From NCBI RefSeq assembly GCF_000718515.1, contig NZ_JNZS01000003.1, positions 248,001 through 312,000 on the forward strand: DNA of 64,000 nucleotides, given 5' to 3'. The DNA is from Micromonospora parva (GTDB lineage Bacteria > Actinomycetota > Actinomycetes > Mycobacteriales > Micromonosporaceae). The notes under the pieces are model-generated. The model was not told the DNA's origin and searched no databases. It saw nothing but the letters and a program-made list of their open reading frames with translations. A program made the translations under genes and the position numbers. This document shows positions 42,981 through 52,263 of the stretch, piece after piece; within the stretch, counting starts at the first letter, position 1; each line of letters starts with the position of its first letter.

Positions 42981-44903
42981 ATGACCCAGCTGACCGACCT
43001 GCTCGCCGCCGTCACGCACGGCGTCGACCCCGGCCCCTTCGCGCTGCTGCGCCGCGACGGCGCTGACGAACTGGACCTGTTCACCGGCCCGGTCGACACC
43101 GCCGAGGGGCTCACCGACATTCCGCTGCCGCCGGGCCCACCCGGGGCCCGGACGCTGGCCCTCGTGCCGTACCGGCAGATCACCGAACGTGGTTTCGCCT
43201 GCGTCGACGACGGTGCCCCGCTGGAGTTCCTCCAGGTCAGCGCCCACCAGCGGATCGCACTGGCCGACGCCCTCGCCACGCTGCCCGACGAGCCGGTCCA
43301 CACCACCGACGCCGGCTTCGACGTCAGCGACGAGGAGTACGCGCGGACCGTGCAGCGCGTGCTGTCCGAGGAGATCGGTCGGGGCGAGGGCGCGAACTTC
43401 GTGATCCACCGCGCCCTGCACGCCACCGTGCAGGGTCCGCCGCTGCGGGCCGCGTTGGCCGCACTGCGCCGGTTGCTGGTCGGCGAGCGCGGCGCGTACT
43501 GGACGTTCGTGGTGCACACCGGCACCCGCACGCTGGTCGGCGCCAGTCCGGAGCGGCACGTCAGCGTCGACGACGGGCTGGTGATGATGAACCCGATCAG
43601 CGGCACCTTCCGCTGCCCGGGCGGCGTCGCGGACCGGACGGCCCTGCTGCGTTTCCTCGCCGACCCGAAGGAGGTCGAGGAGCTGTACATGGTGCTCGAC
43701 GAGGAGCTGAAGATGATGGCCACCGTCGCCGAACACGGTGGGCAGGTGATCGGGCCGTACCTGAAGGAGATGTCGCACCTGGCGCACACCGAGTACCTGC
43801 TCGCCGGGCGGGGCACCCGGGACGTGCGGGAGGTGCTGCGCGAGACGATGTTCGCCCCCACCGTGACGGGCAGCCCGATCGAGAACGCCTGCCGGGTGAT
43901 CGCCCGACACGAGCGCCGGGGTCGGGGCTACTACGGCGGTGTGCTGGCGTTGCTCGGTCACGACGAGGCCGGCCGGCAGACGCTCGATGCCCCGATCCTG
44001 ATCCGGACCGCCGAGATCTCCCCCACCGGCCGACTGCGGGTGCCGGTCGGCGCGACCCTGGTCCGGCACTCGACGACGGCCGGCGAGGTGGCCGAGACGC
44101 ACGCCAAGGCCGCCGGTGTGCTGGCCGCGCTCGGCCTCGGTCCGGCGGCGTCCGTCGGCGACCGCGGGCCGGTCGCGCGGCTGGCCGACGACCCGGCGGT
44201 ACGCGACGCGCTGGCCGCGCGTAACGCACCGCTGGCGCGGTTCTGGCTGGACCAGCGGTCACCGGACGCGCCCGGACTGCCCGCACTGGTCGGCCGCCGG
44301 GCGTTGATCGTGGACGCCGAGGACACCTTCACCGCCATGCTGGCCCACCAGCTGAGCGCGTTGGGCCTCGCGGTGACCACCCGGCCGTGGCACGCGAGCG
44401 GCCCGGTCGACGACTACGACCTGGTGGTGGCCGGTCCCGGGCCGGGTGACCCGGGCAGCGCGGACGCGCCGAAGATGGTGGCGCTGCGCTCGCTGCTGAC
44501 CGGGCTGCTGGCAACCGGTCGTCCCACCCTCGCGGTCTGCCTCGGCCATCAGGTGCTGGCCGGGCTGCTGGGGCTGACGCTGCACCGCCGGGAGGCGCCC
44601 TACCAGGGGTTGCAGCGGGAGGTACCGGTGTTCGGGCGGACCCGCCGGGTCGGGTTCTACTCGACGTTCACCGCCCGCGCCGAGGCCGACCGGTTGGCCA
44701 CCGCGTACGGGCCGGTGGAGCTGGCCCGGGACCCGGGCGACGGTGCCGTGCACGCCCTGCGGGGGCGCGGCTTCGCCGGGGTGCAGTTCCACGCGGAGTC
44801 GGTGCTCAGCCCGGACGGGCTCGCCGTGCTGAGCGAGCTGTTGGCCGATCTGCTGCCGGCGGCGCGTACGCAGGCGCTGTCCGCGACGCGCGACGGCGCA
44901 TAG
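42981..44903 (+). CDS. trpEG: Fused anthranilate synthase (TrpE-TrpG)
   Basis: The 640-residue product joins a chorismate-binding TrpE half to a TrpG glutamine amidotransferase half. The TrpE half has FVVHTGTRTLVGASPERHVS, NPISGTFRCPGG and PTVTGSPIENACRVIARHER. The TrpG half starts near ALIVDAEDTFTAML, with Cys520 in VCLGHQVLAGLLG and the catalytic His-Glu in VQFHAESVLSPDG. It makes anthranilate from chorismate and glutamine for tryptophan synthesis. Fused forms also occur in phenazine and antibiotic pathways, but the Trp-rich leader points to tryptophan control. GGAG precedes the ATG. Confidence 0.93.
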   Translation: MTQLTDLLAAVTHGVDPGPFALLRRDGADELDLFTGPVDTAEGLTDIPLPPGPPGARTLALVPYRQITERGFACVDDGAPLEFLQVSAHQRIALADALATLPDEPVHTTDAGFDVSDEEYARTVQRVLSEEIGRGEGANFVIHRALHATVQGPPLRAALAALRRLLVGERGAYWTFVVHTGTRTLVGASPERHVSVDDGLVMMNPISGTFRCPGGVADRTALLRFLADPKEVEELYMVLDEELKMMATVAEHGGQVIGPYLKEMSHLAHTEYLLAGRGTRDVREVLRETMFAPTVTGSPIENACRVIARHERRGRGYYGGVLALLGHDEAGRQTLDAPILIRTAEISPTGRLRVPVGATLVRHSTTAGEVAETHAKAAGVLAALGLGPAASVGDRGPVARLADDPAVRDALAARNAPLARFWLDQRSPDAPGLPALVGRRALIVDAEDTFTAMLAHQLSALGLAVTTRPWHASGPVDDYDLVVAGPGPGDPGSADAPKMVALRSLLTGLLATGRPTLAVCLGHQVLAGLLGLTLHRREAPYQGLQREVPVFGRTRRVGFYSTFTARAEADRLATAYGPVELARDPGDGAVHALRGRGFAGVQFHAESVLSPDGLAVLSELLADLLPAARTQALSATRDGA

Positions 44904-45212
44904 TCACAGTGCCCCGGGGGTAGGGCTGGATTGACCGGTGGCGCGGACGGGCCGAGAGCCCCCGCCCGCGCCACCGGTCACCCTCGTCCGTCAGCCGGCC
45001 GCCGGCCGCCGGCCGCCGGCCGCCGGCTCAATTTTTCCGCAACTTCCGGGGCGTTCCGGCCCGGCGCCGCGCGCGGACGACGATCCTGATGCCATCGGTG
45101 CCGGCGGGATCGAGCCGTCGCCCCGCACCGGGCGCCTGAACGGGGGATCGCGCTCCGCCGGCAACGGAGCTGGCGTAGCGCGATCAGGGGACCGGGTCCG
45201 CCCCGCCCGCGC
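44904..45212. other. 309-base gap between trpEG and the DUF3037 gene
   Basis: Apart from the 7-bp repeat and T-run at 44994-45036, this stretch shows only GC-rich sequence with no recognisable reading frame or RNA gene. Confidence 0.5.
44994..45036 (+). terminator. 7-bp tandem palindromic repeat ending in a T-run
   Basis: GCCGGCC is repeated in tandem nearly five times (44994-45027) and is followed by TCAATTTTT. Because each unit is self-complementary, the RNA can form a strong stem before the U-run, so it works as a terminator for trpEG whatever the exact copy number. Confidence 0.6.
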
Positions 45213-45581
45213 TCAGTGGACCAGGGTCGCCATCAGCCGGTCCAGTTCGGCCGCCGGGTCGGCGGTGAGGCCGGTGTGCACCGGCCCCGTCTGGATCATC
45301 GTGCTGCGCGGCGCGGCCAGCCAGTGGAACCGCTCGCCGAGGCGCATCCGGGTCGCCGGCCCGTCACCGGAGCAGGTCCGGTCCCAGGAGTCGAGCACCG
45401 CCGCCACCGCCGGCAGGTCGACGTCGGGGGCCAGCGCGTGCACCCGGTCGGCGTCCAGGTGCGTCCGCGCGGCCAGGTAGTCGCGCTGCTGGCAGTAGAG
45501 CAACACCCCGACGTTGATCTGCTCGCCGCGCTCGATGCGGGGTACGAGCCGGATCACCGCGTACTCGAAGGGTTGCCTCAT
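45213..45581 (-). CDS. DUF3037 protein
   Basis: The 122-residue product starts MRQPFEYAVIRLVPRIERGE and continues QINVGVLLYCQQRDYLAAR, the DUF3037 signature, then RERFHWLAAPRST-like (LGERFHWLAAPRSTMIQTGP). The ATG overlaps the stop of the HipA-like kinase gene by ATGA. DUF3037 and HipA-like kinase genes are commonly paired; the joint function is unknown. Confidence 0.88.
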   Translation of the reverse strand: MRQPFEYAVIRLVPRIERGEQINVGVLLYCQQRDYLAARTHLDADRVHALAPDVDLPAVAAVLDSWDRTCSGDGPATRMRLGERFHWLAAPRSTMIQTGPVHTGLTADPAAELDRLMATLVH

Positions 45582-46336
45582 GCCCCGCTCCCCGGTGGCA
45601 GCCAGTCGGCCGTGCGGGCGACCCGGCGGGTCAGGTGGTGCAGGTACGCCTCGCGCGCCGCGTCGGCCGTGTCGAAGTCGGCGGCGGTCAGCCACTCCCC
45701 CGGTACCAGGGCCAGCACCTCGCTGAGCAGCTCCGGGGTGACCTGGGGGGCCAACTCGGCGTCGGCCTCGGCCAGCCGCGACGCGTACGGCGCCAGCACG
45801 TGATCGTCCGCGCGGTAGGCCCGGTGCACGGCGGCGTCGGCGCGCGGCCAGTTGTGGTGGAAGTACAGCGAGGCGCCGTGGTCGATCAGCCACAGCTCCC
45901 GGTGCCAGACGAGCAGGTTCGGATTGCGCCAACTGCGGTCGACGTTCTCCACGTACGCGTCGAACCAGAGCACCCGGGAGGCCAGCGCCGGGTCGACGGG
46001 GTGCGCCACCGGGTCGAAGCCCAGCGCCCCGGGCAGGAAGTCCATCCCGAGGTTGGCGCCACCGCTGCCGCGCAGCAGCTCCTGCACCTCCTGGTCGGGT
46101 TCGGCCCGCCCGATGACCGGGTCGATGTCGAGGACCACCAGCGGCGGCACCCGCAGCCCCAGCCGGCGGGCCAGCTCGCCGCAGATCACCTCGGCGATGA
46201 GCGCCTTGGGCCCCTGCCCGGCGCCGCGGAACTTCGCCACGTAGGTGCCCAGGTCGTCGGCCTCCACCACGCCCGGCAGCGACCCACCCTCGCGGAGCGG
46301 GGTGACGTAGCGGATCGCGGTGACCTGGCGGAGCAC
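45578..46336 (-). CDS. HipA-like kinase domain protein
   Basis: The product has about 252 residues. It has a short N-terminal substrate-like part (VTPLREGGSLPGVVEADDLG, TYVAKFRGAGQGPKALIAEV) with the Lys and Glu of the kinase. The catalytic loop is YVENVDRSWRNPNLLVW and the metal-binding motif is LIDHGASLYFHHNW. The HipA N-terminal domain is missing. GTG at 46336 is chosen; a GTG at 46345 is also in frame. It is translationally coupled to DUF3037. It may phosphorylate a protein or small molecule, perhaps as a toxin. Confidence 0.8.
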   Translation of the reverse strand: MLRQVTAIRYVTPLREGGSLPGVVEADDLGTYVAKFRGAGQGPKALIAEVICGELARRLGLRVPPLVVLDIDPVIGRAEPDQEVQELLRGSGGANLGMDFLPGALGFDPVAHPVDPALASRVLWFDAYVENVDRSWRNPNLLVWHRELWLIDHGASLYFHHNWPRADAAVHRAYRADDHVLAPYASRLAEADAELAPQVTPELLSEVLALVPGEWLTAADFDTADAAREAYLHHLTRRVARTADWLPPGSGA

Positions 46337-46400
46337 GCCGCCCACCCTACTGTGCTGCCCGGGACGGGTGGGCGGGCCGGCCCGGACCGGCACACGTGGG

Positions 46401-46793
46401 TCAGTCGAGCTTGTCGCGCAGCTTGTCGACCTGGGTCTGCAGGCGGTTCACCGCGTTCTCGTTGTTGACGAACGTGGTGATCCCCGCGGCCAGGCCGAGC
46501 CCGATCAGCACGGCCAGGATGCTGAGCACCAGGCCGCCGATGGACACGCCACGACCGGTGACCCCGGGTCGGCGCGCCATCTTGAGCCCGACGATGCCGA
46601 GGATGATCCCGATGATGCCCAGCACCAGCCCCAGCCAGGCGAGGATCGCCGTCAACACGCTGAACAGGCCGGCCACTCCGAACACCAGGGCGAAGGTCGC
46701 TGCGGCGCTGGTCTTGGCGCGGGCGTCCCCCCGGTGGCCGCGGGACCCGGCCGTTACGCCGGCACCCCGGGCCGGCTCGCTTGCGGCAGTCAT
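46401..46793 (-). CDS. DUF4190-type membrane protein
   Basis: The 130-residue product has a polar N-terminus, two to three helices (FALVFGVAGLFSVLTAILAW, IIGIILGIVGLKMA, GLVLSILAVLIGLGLAAG) and a short C-terminal coiled-coil-like tail (NENAVNRLQTQVDKLRDKLD). The helical block fits DUF4190 proteins. GGAAGGGA precedes the ATG. The function is unknown. Confidence 0.85.
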   Translation of the reverse strand: MTAASEPARGAGVTAGSRGHRGDARAKTSAAATFALVFGVAGLFSVLTAILAWLGLVLGIIGIILGIVGLKMARRPGVTGRGVSIGGLVLSILAVLIGLGLAAGITTFVNNENAVNRLQTQVDKLRDKLD

Positions 46794-46931
46794 GAGAATC
46801 CCTTCCGTACGCGCGGCGCGCGCACTTCCGGCGAGCCGCATTCCCCCGAAGACCCCGGTTACGCCTCCCACCAGCAGGAGTGTCGGTGGTCGGGCCTAGG
46901 CTGGCCGCCCGGCCACGAAAAGGAGCGCCCG

Positions 46932-48041
46932 ATGCCTGTCGACCTCAGCGCGGCCGAGGCGCTCGCGCTGCGGATGACCAGCTTGTTGCTGCGCCCGCAG
47001 CCGAGCACCCGACCCGGCACCGTCGCCGAGGTGGTCGAGTGGTTCGGCGCGATGCAGGCACAGGATCTGGCCAGCGGGTTGTGGTCGCTGGGGGCCCGAC
47101 TGCCCGGTTGCCGGGTGACCGACGTGCAGGCGGCGTTGGAGCGGCGTGAGGCGCTGCGCACCTGGCCGATGCGGGGCACCGTGCACCTCGTGCCGTCCGC
47201 CGACGCCCGTTGGATGCTGGAGCTGACCGGTGTCCGATCGCTGGCCGCCGTGGCGACCCGGCGGGCGCAGCTCGGGCTCAGCGAGGCCGACGCGGACCGG
47301 GCGGTGGACGTCCTGGGTGCCGCGTTGGCCGGCGGTGGTCGGCTCACCCGCGCGCAGTGCCTGGCCGCCCTGCGGGCCGCCGGCCTGAGCACCGACGGGC
47401 AGCGCGGCTACCACCTGCTGTGGTATGCGAGCGTTCGCGGGGTGACCTGCGTGGCGCCCAACGTCGGCACCGAGCAGACCTTCGCCCTGCTCGACGAGTG
47501 GGCACCCGAATCTCGCCGGTTGGAGCGGGACGAGGCGCTGGCCGTGCTCGCCCACCGCTACGTTCGCTCGCACGGCCCGGTCACCGACCGCGAGTTCGCC
47601 GGGTGGAGCGGGCTCACCCTCACCGACGCCCGGCGCGGCCTGACCGCCGCCGACGACGCGCTGAGCACCGTACGGGTCGACGGCACACCGATGTACGTCG
47701 ACGCGGCAGTGCCAGACGCCCCGCGCGCCACGGCGGACGACGTGCTGGCGTTGCCCGGTTTCGACGAGTACCTGCTCGGCTTCCGGGACCGCACGTTGAT
47801 GCTCGACCCCGCCCACCAGGCGGCGGTGGTGCCGGGCAACAACGGCATCTTCCAGGCCACAGTGGTGCGCGCCGGTCGGGTGGTCGGCGTGTGGAAGCGC
47901 AAGATCACCCGCACCGGGGTCACCGTGACCGTCCGGCCGCTCACGCCGCTGGACGTCGCCGCGCGGGCCCGGGTGGAGCAGGCGCTCGGGCGCTACGCCG
48001 ACTTCCTCGGGCTGCCGGCCCGCTTCGACTGGCTGACCTGA
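46932..48041 (+). CDS. Winged-helix DNA glycosylase of the AlkZ family
   Basis: The 369-residue product has the AlkZ (DUF1006/HTH_42) features. GAMQAQDLASGLWSLGAR carries the QxQ catalytic motif at Q42 and Q44. TWPMRGTVHLVPSADARWML and LPGFDEYLLGFRDRTLML are conserved blocks, and VVPGNNGIFQATVVRAGRVV lies near the end. Relatives unhook interstrand DNA crosslinks; a DNA-repair or self-resistance role is likely. AAAAGGAGC precedes the ATG. Its 3' end overlaps the convergent malQ gene by 49 bases. Confidence 0.9.
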   Translation: MPVDLSAAEALALRMTSLLLRPQPSTRPGTVAEVVEWFGAMQAQDLASGLWSLGARLPGCRVTDVQAALERREALRTWPMRGTVHLVPSADARWMLELTGVRSLAAVATRRAQLGLSEADADRAVDVLGAALAGGGRLTRAQCLAALRAAGLSTDGQRGYHLLWYASVRGVTCVAPNVGTEQTFALLDEWAPESRRLERDEALAVLAHRYVRSHGPVTDREFAGWSGLTLTDARRGLTAADDALSTVRVDGTPMYVDAAVPDAPRATADDVLALPGFDEYLLGFRDRTLMLDPAHQAAVVPGNNGIFQATVVRAGRVVGVWKRKITRTGVTVTVRPLTPLDVAARARVEQALGRYADFLGLPARFDWLT

Positions 48042-50044
48042 CCGACGGCGTCACGCGGCGGCGGGTCGGCCGCTCGTGGGCGGGCGGCGCTGAGCAGGTC
48101 GGCGATCCGCCTCACCCGGGGATCTTCGCGGATCTGCGCCACGCTGGCCGGCAGCGGCAGCCGCCAGTTCGGGTACTCGTCCACCGTGCCCGGCATGTTG
48201 GGTTGGCGCACCTCGCCCAGCACGTCGTAGAGGGAGACGCCGAGCAGCCGGGTCGGGCTGGCCGCGAGCGCGGCGTGCATCGACACCACCACCTCGCCGT
48301 CGTCGGGTGTCGCTGTCGCGTCGGGCCGTGCCGGGTCGACGGTCGGTGTCGGCAGCAGGTTCTCGGTGCGCAGCATCGTGAGCAGCCGGTCGCGGTCGGC
48401 GGCGGCGCGGGCCCGCTCCACCGCCACGTCGGTGCCGAGCAGTTTCAACTCGTCGCGCACCCGCACGTGCTCGCCGGTGAGGAAGCCCGGTGCGGTGGGC
48501 AGGTCGTGGGTGGAGATCGTGGCGAGGGCGTTGCGCGGCCACCGGGCCGGTGGGACGAAGTCACCGTTGTCGTCGCGGGCGAACCACAGCACTGTCGAGC
48601 CGAGCATGTTGCGCCCCCGCAACCCTCGGGTCACCGCCGGTTGGACGGTGCCGAGATCCTCGCCGACCACCACCGCGCCGGCCCGGTGCGCCTCCAGCGC
48701 GAGGATGCCGAGCATCGCCTCGGCGTCGTAGCGCACGTAGGTGCCCTCGGCCGCGCCGCCGCCCGGCGGCACCCACCACAGTCGCCACAGGCCGGCGACG
48801 TGATCGACCCGCAGGCCACCGGCGTGCCGCAGAGCCCGGCGCAGCATGTCCCGGTAGGCGGCGTAGCCGGTGGCGGCGAGCCGGTCCGGACGCCATGCGG
48901 CGAGGCCCCAGTCCTGGCCGAGCTGGTTGAAGTCGTCCGGTGGGGCACCGACCCGCACGCCCTGGGCCAGCACGTCGGCGAGCTGCCAGCCGTCCGCGCC
49001 GCCCGGGTCGATGCCGACGGCCAGGTCGTGCACGACACCGACCGGCATCCCCGCCGCGCGGGCCGCCGCGGTGACGGCGTCGAGCTGCTCGTCGCACAGC
49101 TGTTGCAGCCAGGCGTGGAAGGCGACCCGGTCGGCGAGCTGCCGACGCTGCTCGGCGACCGCCGGGGCGTCCGGGTGGCGCAGCTGCGCCGGCCAGGCCC
49201 GCCAGTCGTTGCCGTGCCGCTCGGCGAGCGCGCACCAGGTGGCGAAGCTGGTCAGTGCCGGGTCCGCGGTGAGGTCCACCGGCCGGGCGTGAGGGTGCAG
49301 CAACTCCAGGGCGTGCCGCTTGGCGGACCACACCTCGTCGTAGTCGATCAGAGGTCCCCGGTCGGGGCGCAACGCGTCAACCACCGCACGGGTCGCCGGG
49401 TCCGCCGCGCGGTACGCGGCGGTGTCGCTGACCCGCAGGTACAGCGGGTTGACGAAGCGTCGGCTGGCGGGCGAATACGGTGAGGTGGCCACCGGGTGCG
49501 CCGGCCCCACCGCGTGCAGCGGGTTGAGCAGCACCAGCCCCGCCCCGGTCGCCCCGGCCCACTCGGTGAAGTCGGCGAGGTCACCGAGATCGCCCATGCC
49601 CCAGGAGCGCTCCGAATTGAGCGCGTAGAGCTGAAGCATCCAGCCCCAGGCCCGGGGTGGCACCGGGAGCCGGCGCGGCACCACCACCACTGTGACCTCC
49701 CGGTCGGCGCAGGCCAGCCGGTGCCAACCCAGCGGCAGGTCGGCCGGCAACTCACCGTCGACCGCCCGTCGACCACCGTCCTCCAGGGTGAGCACCCCTG
49801 GGCCGGGCAGCGCCCGGCTGCGGCCGTGGGTGAGCACGACCGTCTCCGGCAGGGTGCCCCGGTCGACAGCGCGGACGGCGGCGAGGGCGTCGGCGATCGC
49901 TGCCGGGCTGGTGGCGTCCACGCCGAGCAGCCCCAGCACACCCACCACGGTTTCCGGTGCGACCTCGACGCGGCGGTGCCGCCAATCCTCGTACCAGGTG
50001 GAAACACCGTGCGCGTTGGCCAGCGCGGCCAATCGTCGGTTCAT
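47993..50044 (-). CDS. malQ: 4-alpha-glucanotransferase
   Basis: The 683-residue product is a GH77 enzyme. It has the nucleophile Asp in LRVDHVAGLWRLWW, the acid/base Glu in VVVGEDLGTVQP and the third Asp in ISTHDLPTAPGF. An N-terminal extension (MNRRLAALANAHGVSTWYED) is typical of actinobacterial MalQ. It transfers glucan segments between malto-oligosaccharides. The start is ATG at 50044, with an alternative at 50050. It follows the sugar importer operon on the same strand, across a palindromic repeat. Confidence 0.92.
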   Translation of the reverse strand: MNRRLAALANAHGVSTWYEDWRHRRVEVAPETVVGVLGLLGVDATSPAAIADALAAVRAVDRGTLPETVVLTHGRSRALPGPGVLTLEDGGRRAVDGELPADLPLGWHRLACADREVTVVVVPRRLPVPPRAWGWMLQLYALNSERSWGMGDLGDLADFTEWAGATGAGLVLLNPLHAVGPAHPVATSPYSPASRRFVNPLYLRVSDTAAYRAADPATRAVVDALRPDRGPLIDYDEVWSAKRHALELLHPHARPVDLTADPALTSFATWCALAERHGNDWRAWPAQLRHPDAPAVAEQRRQLADRVAFHAWLQQLCDEQLDAVTAAARAAGMPVGVVHDLAVGIDPGGADGWQLADVLAQGVRVGAPPDDFNQLGQDWGLAAWRPDRLAATGYAAYRDMLRRALRHAGGLRVDHVAGLWRLWWVPPGGGAAEGTYVRYDAEAMLGILALEAHRAGAVVVGEDLGTVQPAVTRGLRGRNMLGSTVLWFARDDNGDFVPPARWPRNALATISTHDLPTAPGFLTGEHVRVRDELKLLGTDVAVERARAAADRDRLLTMLRTENLLPTPTVDPARPDATATPDDGEVVVSMHAALAASPTRLLGVSLYDVLGEVRQPNMPGTVDEYPNWRLPLPASVAQIREDPRVRRIADLLSAARPRAADPPPRDAVGQVSQSKRAGSPRKSA

Positions 50045-50113
50045 CCCCATCCCCCGCCCCGAAACGTGACCTGCAACCACCCTCCCACCCCCGCGCCCCA
50101 CCCGCTCACCGGC

Positions 50114-50192
50114 AGCGCCGATCTTGCACTTTCTGTCCCGACATAAGGGGCGTTCGACCTATGTCGACAACAGTTACTGCAAGATCGGCGCT
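50114..50192. repeat. Palindromic repeat, 15-bp perfect arms
   Basis: Arms AGCGCCGATCTTGCA (50114-50128) and TGCAAGATCGGCGCT (50178-50192) are perfect complements. The 49-base interior is itself partly palindromic (GACATAaGG ... CCtATGTC). It lies between malQ and sugC and may terminate the sugC operon. The GATCTTG core recurs in the palindrome at 55163-55211. A short CTAGCTGG repeat follows directly. Confidence 0.75.
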
Positions 50193-50206
50193 AGCTGGCT
50201 AGCTGG

Positions 50207-51415
50207 CTAGTCGGCGAGCGCGCCGGCGGCCCGACCCTCGTGCAGGGTCAGGTTGCGGCCGTTGGTCGGGTCGAACAGGTGGATCTTCTCCAGGTTGAAC
50301 CAGACCCGCCGCGTCTGCCCCTCGGCGACCGGGGACTCGGCGGACAGCCGGGTCACCAGGTTGCCGCCGGCACCGGCGAAGTCGGCGGCGCCCGCGTCGG
50401 CGGCCAACTCCTCCAACTCGGCGGCGCTGGCCTTCTCACCCTCGACGGTGAAGTAGACGTACTTGTCCGAGCCCATCGACTCGACGATGTCCACCGGCGC
50501 CTCGAACTCCATGCCCCGCCGACGCGTGTCGTCGTCGACCAGTTCGGCGTCCTCGAAGTGCTCCGGCCGGATGCCGAGGATCAGCTCACGGGGCGCGTCG
50601 GCCGCCTCCAACTCCCGGCGAACACGGTCGCCGAGCGGCACCTGCCCCAGGGCGGTGTGCAACTCGCCGTCCTGCACGGCGGCGTGCAGGAAGTTCATCG
50701 ACGGTGAGCCGATGAAGCCGGCCACGAAGAGGTTGCGGGGGTGGTCGTACAGCTCCTGCGGTGGCCCGACCTGCTGTACCGCGCCACCCCGCATGATCAC
50801 CACGCGGTCGCCGAGGGTCATCGCCTCGGTCTGGTCGTGGGTGACGTAGACGGTGGTGGTGCCGAGCTGCTTCTGCAGGCGGGACACCACCGTGCGCATC
50901 TGCACCCGCAGCTTGGCGTCGAGGTTGGACAACGGTTCGTCCATCAGGAACGCCTTCGGCTGGCGGACGATGGCGCGGCCCATCGCGACCCGCTGGCGCT
51001 GACCACCGGAGAGGTTGGCCGGCTTGCGGTCCAGCAGCGAGGTCAGCTCCAGCACCTTCGCCGCTTCGTCGACCTTCTGGTTGATGGTCTCCTTGTCCAG
51101 CTTCGCCAGCCGCAGCGGGAACGCCATGTTCTCCCGCACCGTCATGTTCGGGTAGAGCGCGTACGACTGGAACACCATGGCGATGTCCCGGTCCCGGGGA
51201 GCCTTGTCGTTGACCCGCTGCCCGCCGATGCGCAGCTCACCGGAGCTGATGTCCTCCAGCCCGGCGATCATGTTGAGTGTGGTGGACTTCCCGCAGCCGG
51301 ACGGCCCGACCAGGATCACGAACTCGCCGTCGGCGATCTCCAGGTCGACGTCCTGCACGGCGACGGTCCCGTCCGGGAAGCTCTTGCTCACCTTGTCCAG
51401 CACGATGTCAGCCAT
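50207..51415 (-). CDS. sugC: Trehalose importer ATP-binding subunit SugC
   Basis: The 402-residue product is a CUT1/MsmK-type ATPase. It has Walker A GPSGCGKST, the Q-loop FQSYALYPNM, the signature LSGGQRQR, Walker B FLMDEPLSNLDAK and the H-loop VTHDQTEAM. The C-terminal regulatory domain has LILGIRPEHFEDA. It powers the SugA-SugB channel. It is the last gene of lpqY-sugA-sugB-sugC, 10 bases after sugB. Confidence 0.92.
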   Translation of the reverse strand: MADIVLDKVSKSFPDGTVAVQDVDLEIADGEFVILVGPSGCGKSTTLNMIAGLEDISSGELRIGGQRVNDKAPRDRDIAMVFQSYALYPNMTVRENMAFPLRLAKLDKETINQKVDEAAKVLELTSLLDRKPANLSGGQRQRVAMGRAIVRQPKAFLMDEPLSNLDAKLRVQMRTVVSRLQKQLGTTTVYVTHDQTEAMTLGDRVVIMRGGAVQQVGPPQELYDHPRNLFVAGFIGSPSMNFLHAAVQDGELHTALGQVPLGDRVRRELEAADAPRELILGIRPEHFEDAELVDDDTRRRGMEFEAPVDIVESMGSDKYVYFTVEGEKASAAELEELAADAGAADFAGAGGNLVTRLSAESPVAEGQTRRVWFNLEKIHLFDPTNGRNLTLHEGRAAGALAD

Positions 51416-51425
51416 GACTTTCCAC

Positions 51426-52262
51426 CTATCCCTTGACTGCGCCGGAGGTCAGACCGGACACGATGCGACGCTGGAAGAAGAGGACGAACAGGATGATCGG
51501 TACGGTGATCACCACTGCGGCGGCGCAGATCGCCCCGGTGGGGTCCTCGAACTGCGACTCGCCGGTGAAGAACGACAGCGCGACCGGCACCGTACGGGCA
51601 CGTTCGGTGGAGGTCAGCGTGATGGCGAACAGGAAGTCGTTCCAGCAGAAGATGAAGACCAGGATCGCCGTGGTGAACAACCCGGGCGCGGCCAGCGGCG
51701 CGATCACCCGCCGGAACGCCTGCCCCTGGGTGGCGCCGTCCATCTTCGCGGCCTTCTCCAGGTCCCAGGGGATCTGCTTGAAGAACGCCGACAGCGTGTA
51801 GATCGCCAGCGGCAGCGCGAAGGTGATGTACGGCAGGATCAGCCCGGGCCAGGTGTCGAACAGGCCCAGCTGACGCTCGATCTCGAACAGCGGCGACACC
51901 AGTGACACCTGCGGGAACATCGCGATCAGCAGGGAGACGCCGACCAGCAGCTTCTTGCCGGGGAAGTCCAACCGGCTGATCGCGTACGCGGCCATCGCAC
52001 CGAGCACCACAGCGATCAGCGTGGCGATCAACGCGATGCCGATCGAGTTGATCAGTGCCCGGACGAACTGGTCGGTGTCGAAGATGGTCCGGTAGTTGTC
52101 GAGCGTCCATTCCCGGGGGATGAAGTTCCCGTCGGTGAGGGTGGCCGGCGTCTTGAACGACAGCGACGCGATCCACAGCACCGGGACCAGCGCGAAGACG
52201 ACCACGAGGACGTCGAGCAGACCCCAGCGCAGCTTCGCCCGGGTGGTGGTTTCGACAGCCAT
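51426..52262 (-). CDS. sugB: Trehalose importer permease SugB
   Basis: The 278-residue product is a MalG-type permease with six membrane helices ([20 protein letters not shown] near the start). It has the EAA-loop [20 protein letters not shown], which contacts the ATPase. The gene starts at ATG 52262, one base after the sugA stop codon. Confidence 0.9.
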   Translation of the reverse strand: MAVETTTRAKLRWGLLDVLVVVFALVPVLWIASLSFKTPATLTDGNFIPREWTLDNYRTIFDTDQFVRALINSIGIALIATLIAVVLGAMAAYAISRLDFPGKKLLVGVSLLIAMFPQVSLVSPLFEIERQLGLFDTWPGLILPYITFALPLAIYTLSAFFKQIPWDLEKAAKMDGATQGQAFRRVIAPLAAPGLFTTAILVFIFCWNDFLFAITLTSTERARTVPVALSFFTGESQFEDPTGAICAAAVVITVPIILFVLFFQRRIVSGLTSGAVKG

Positions 52263-52263
52263 G

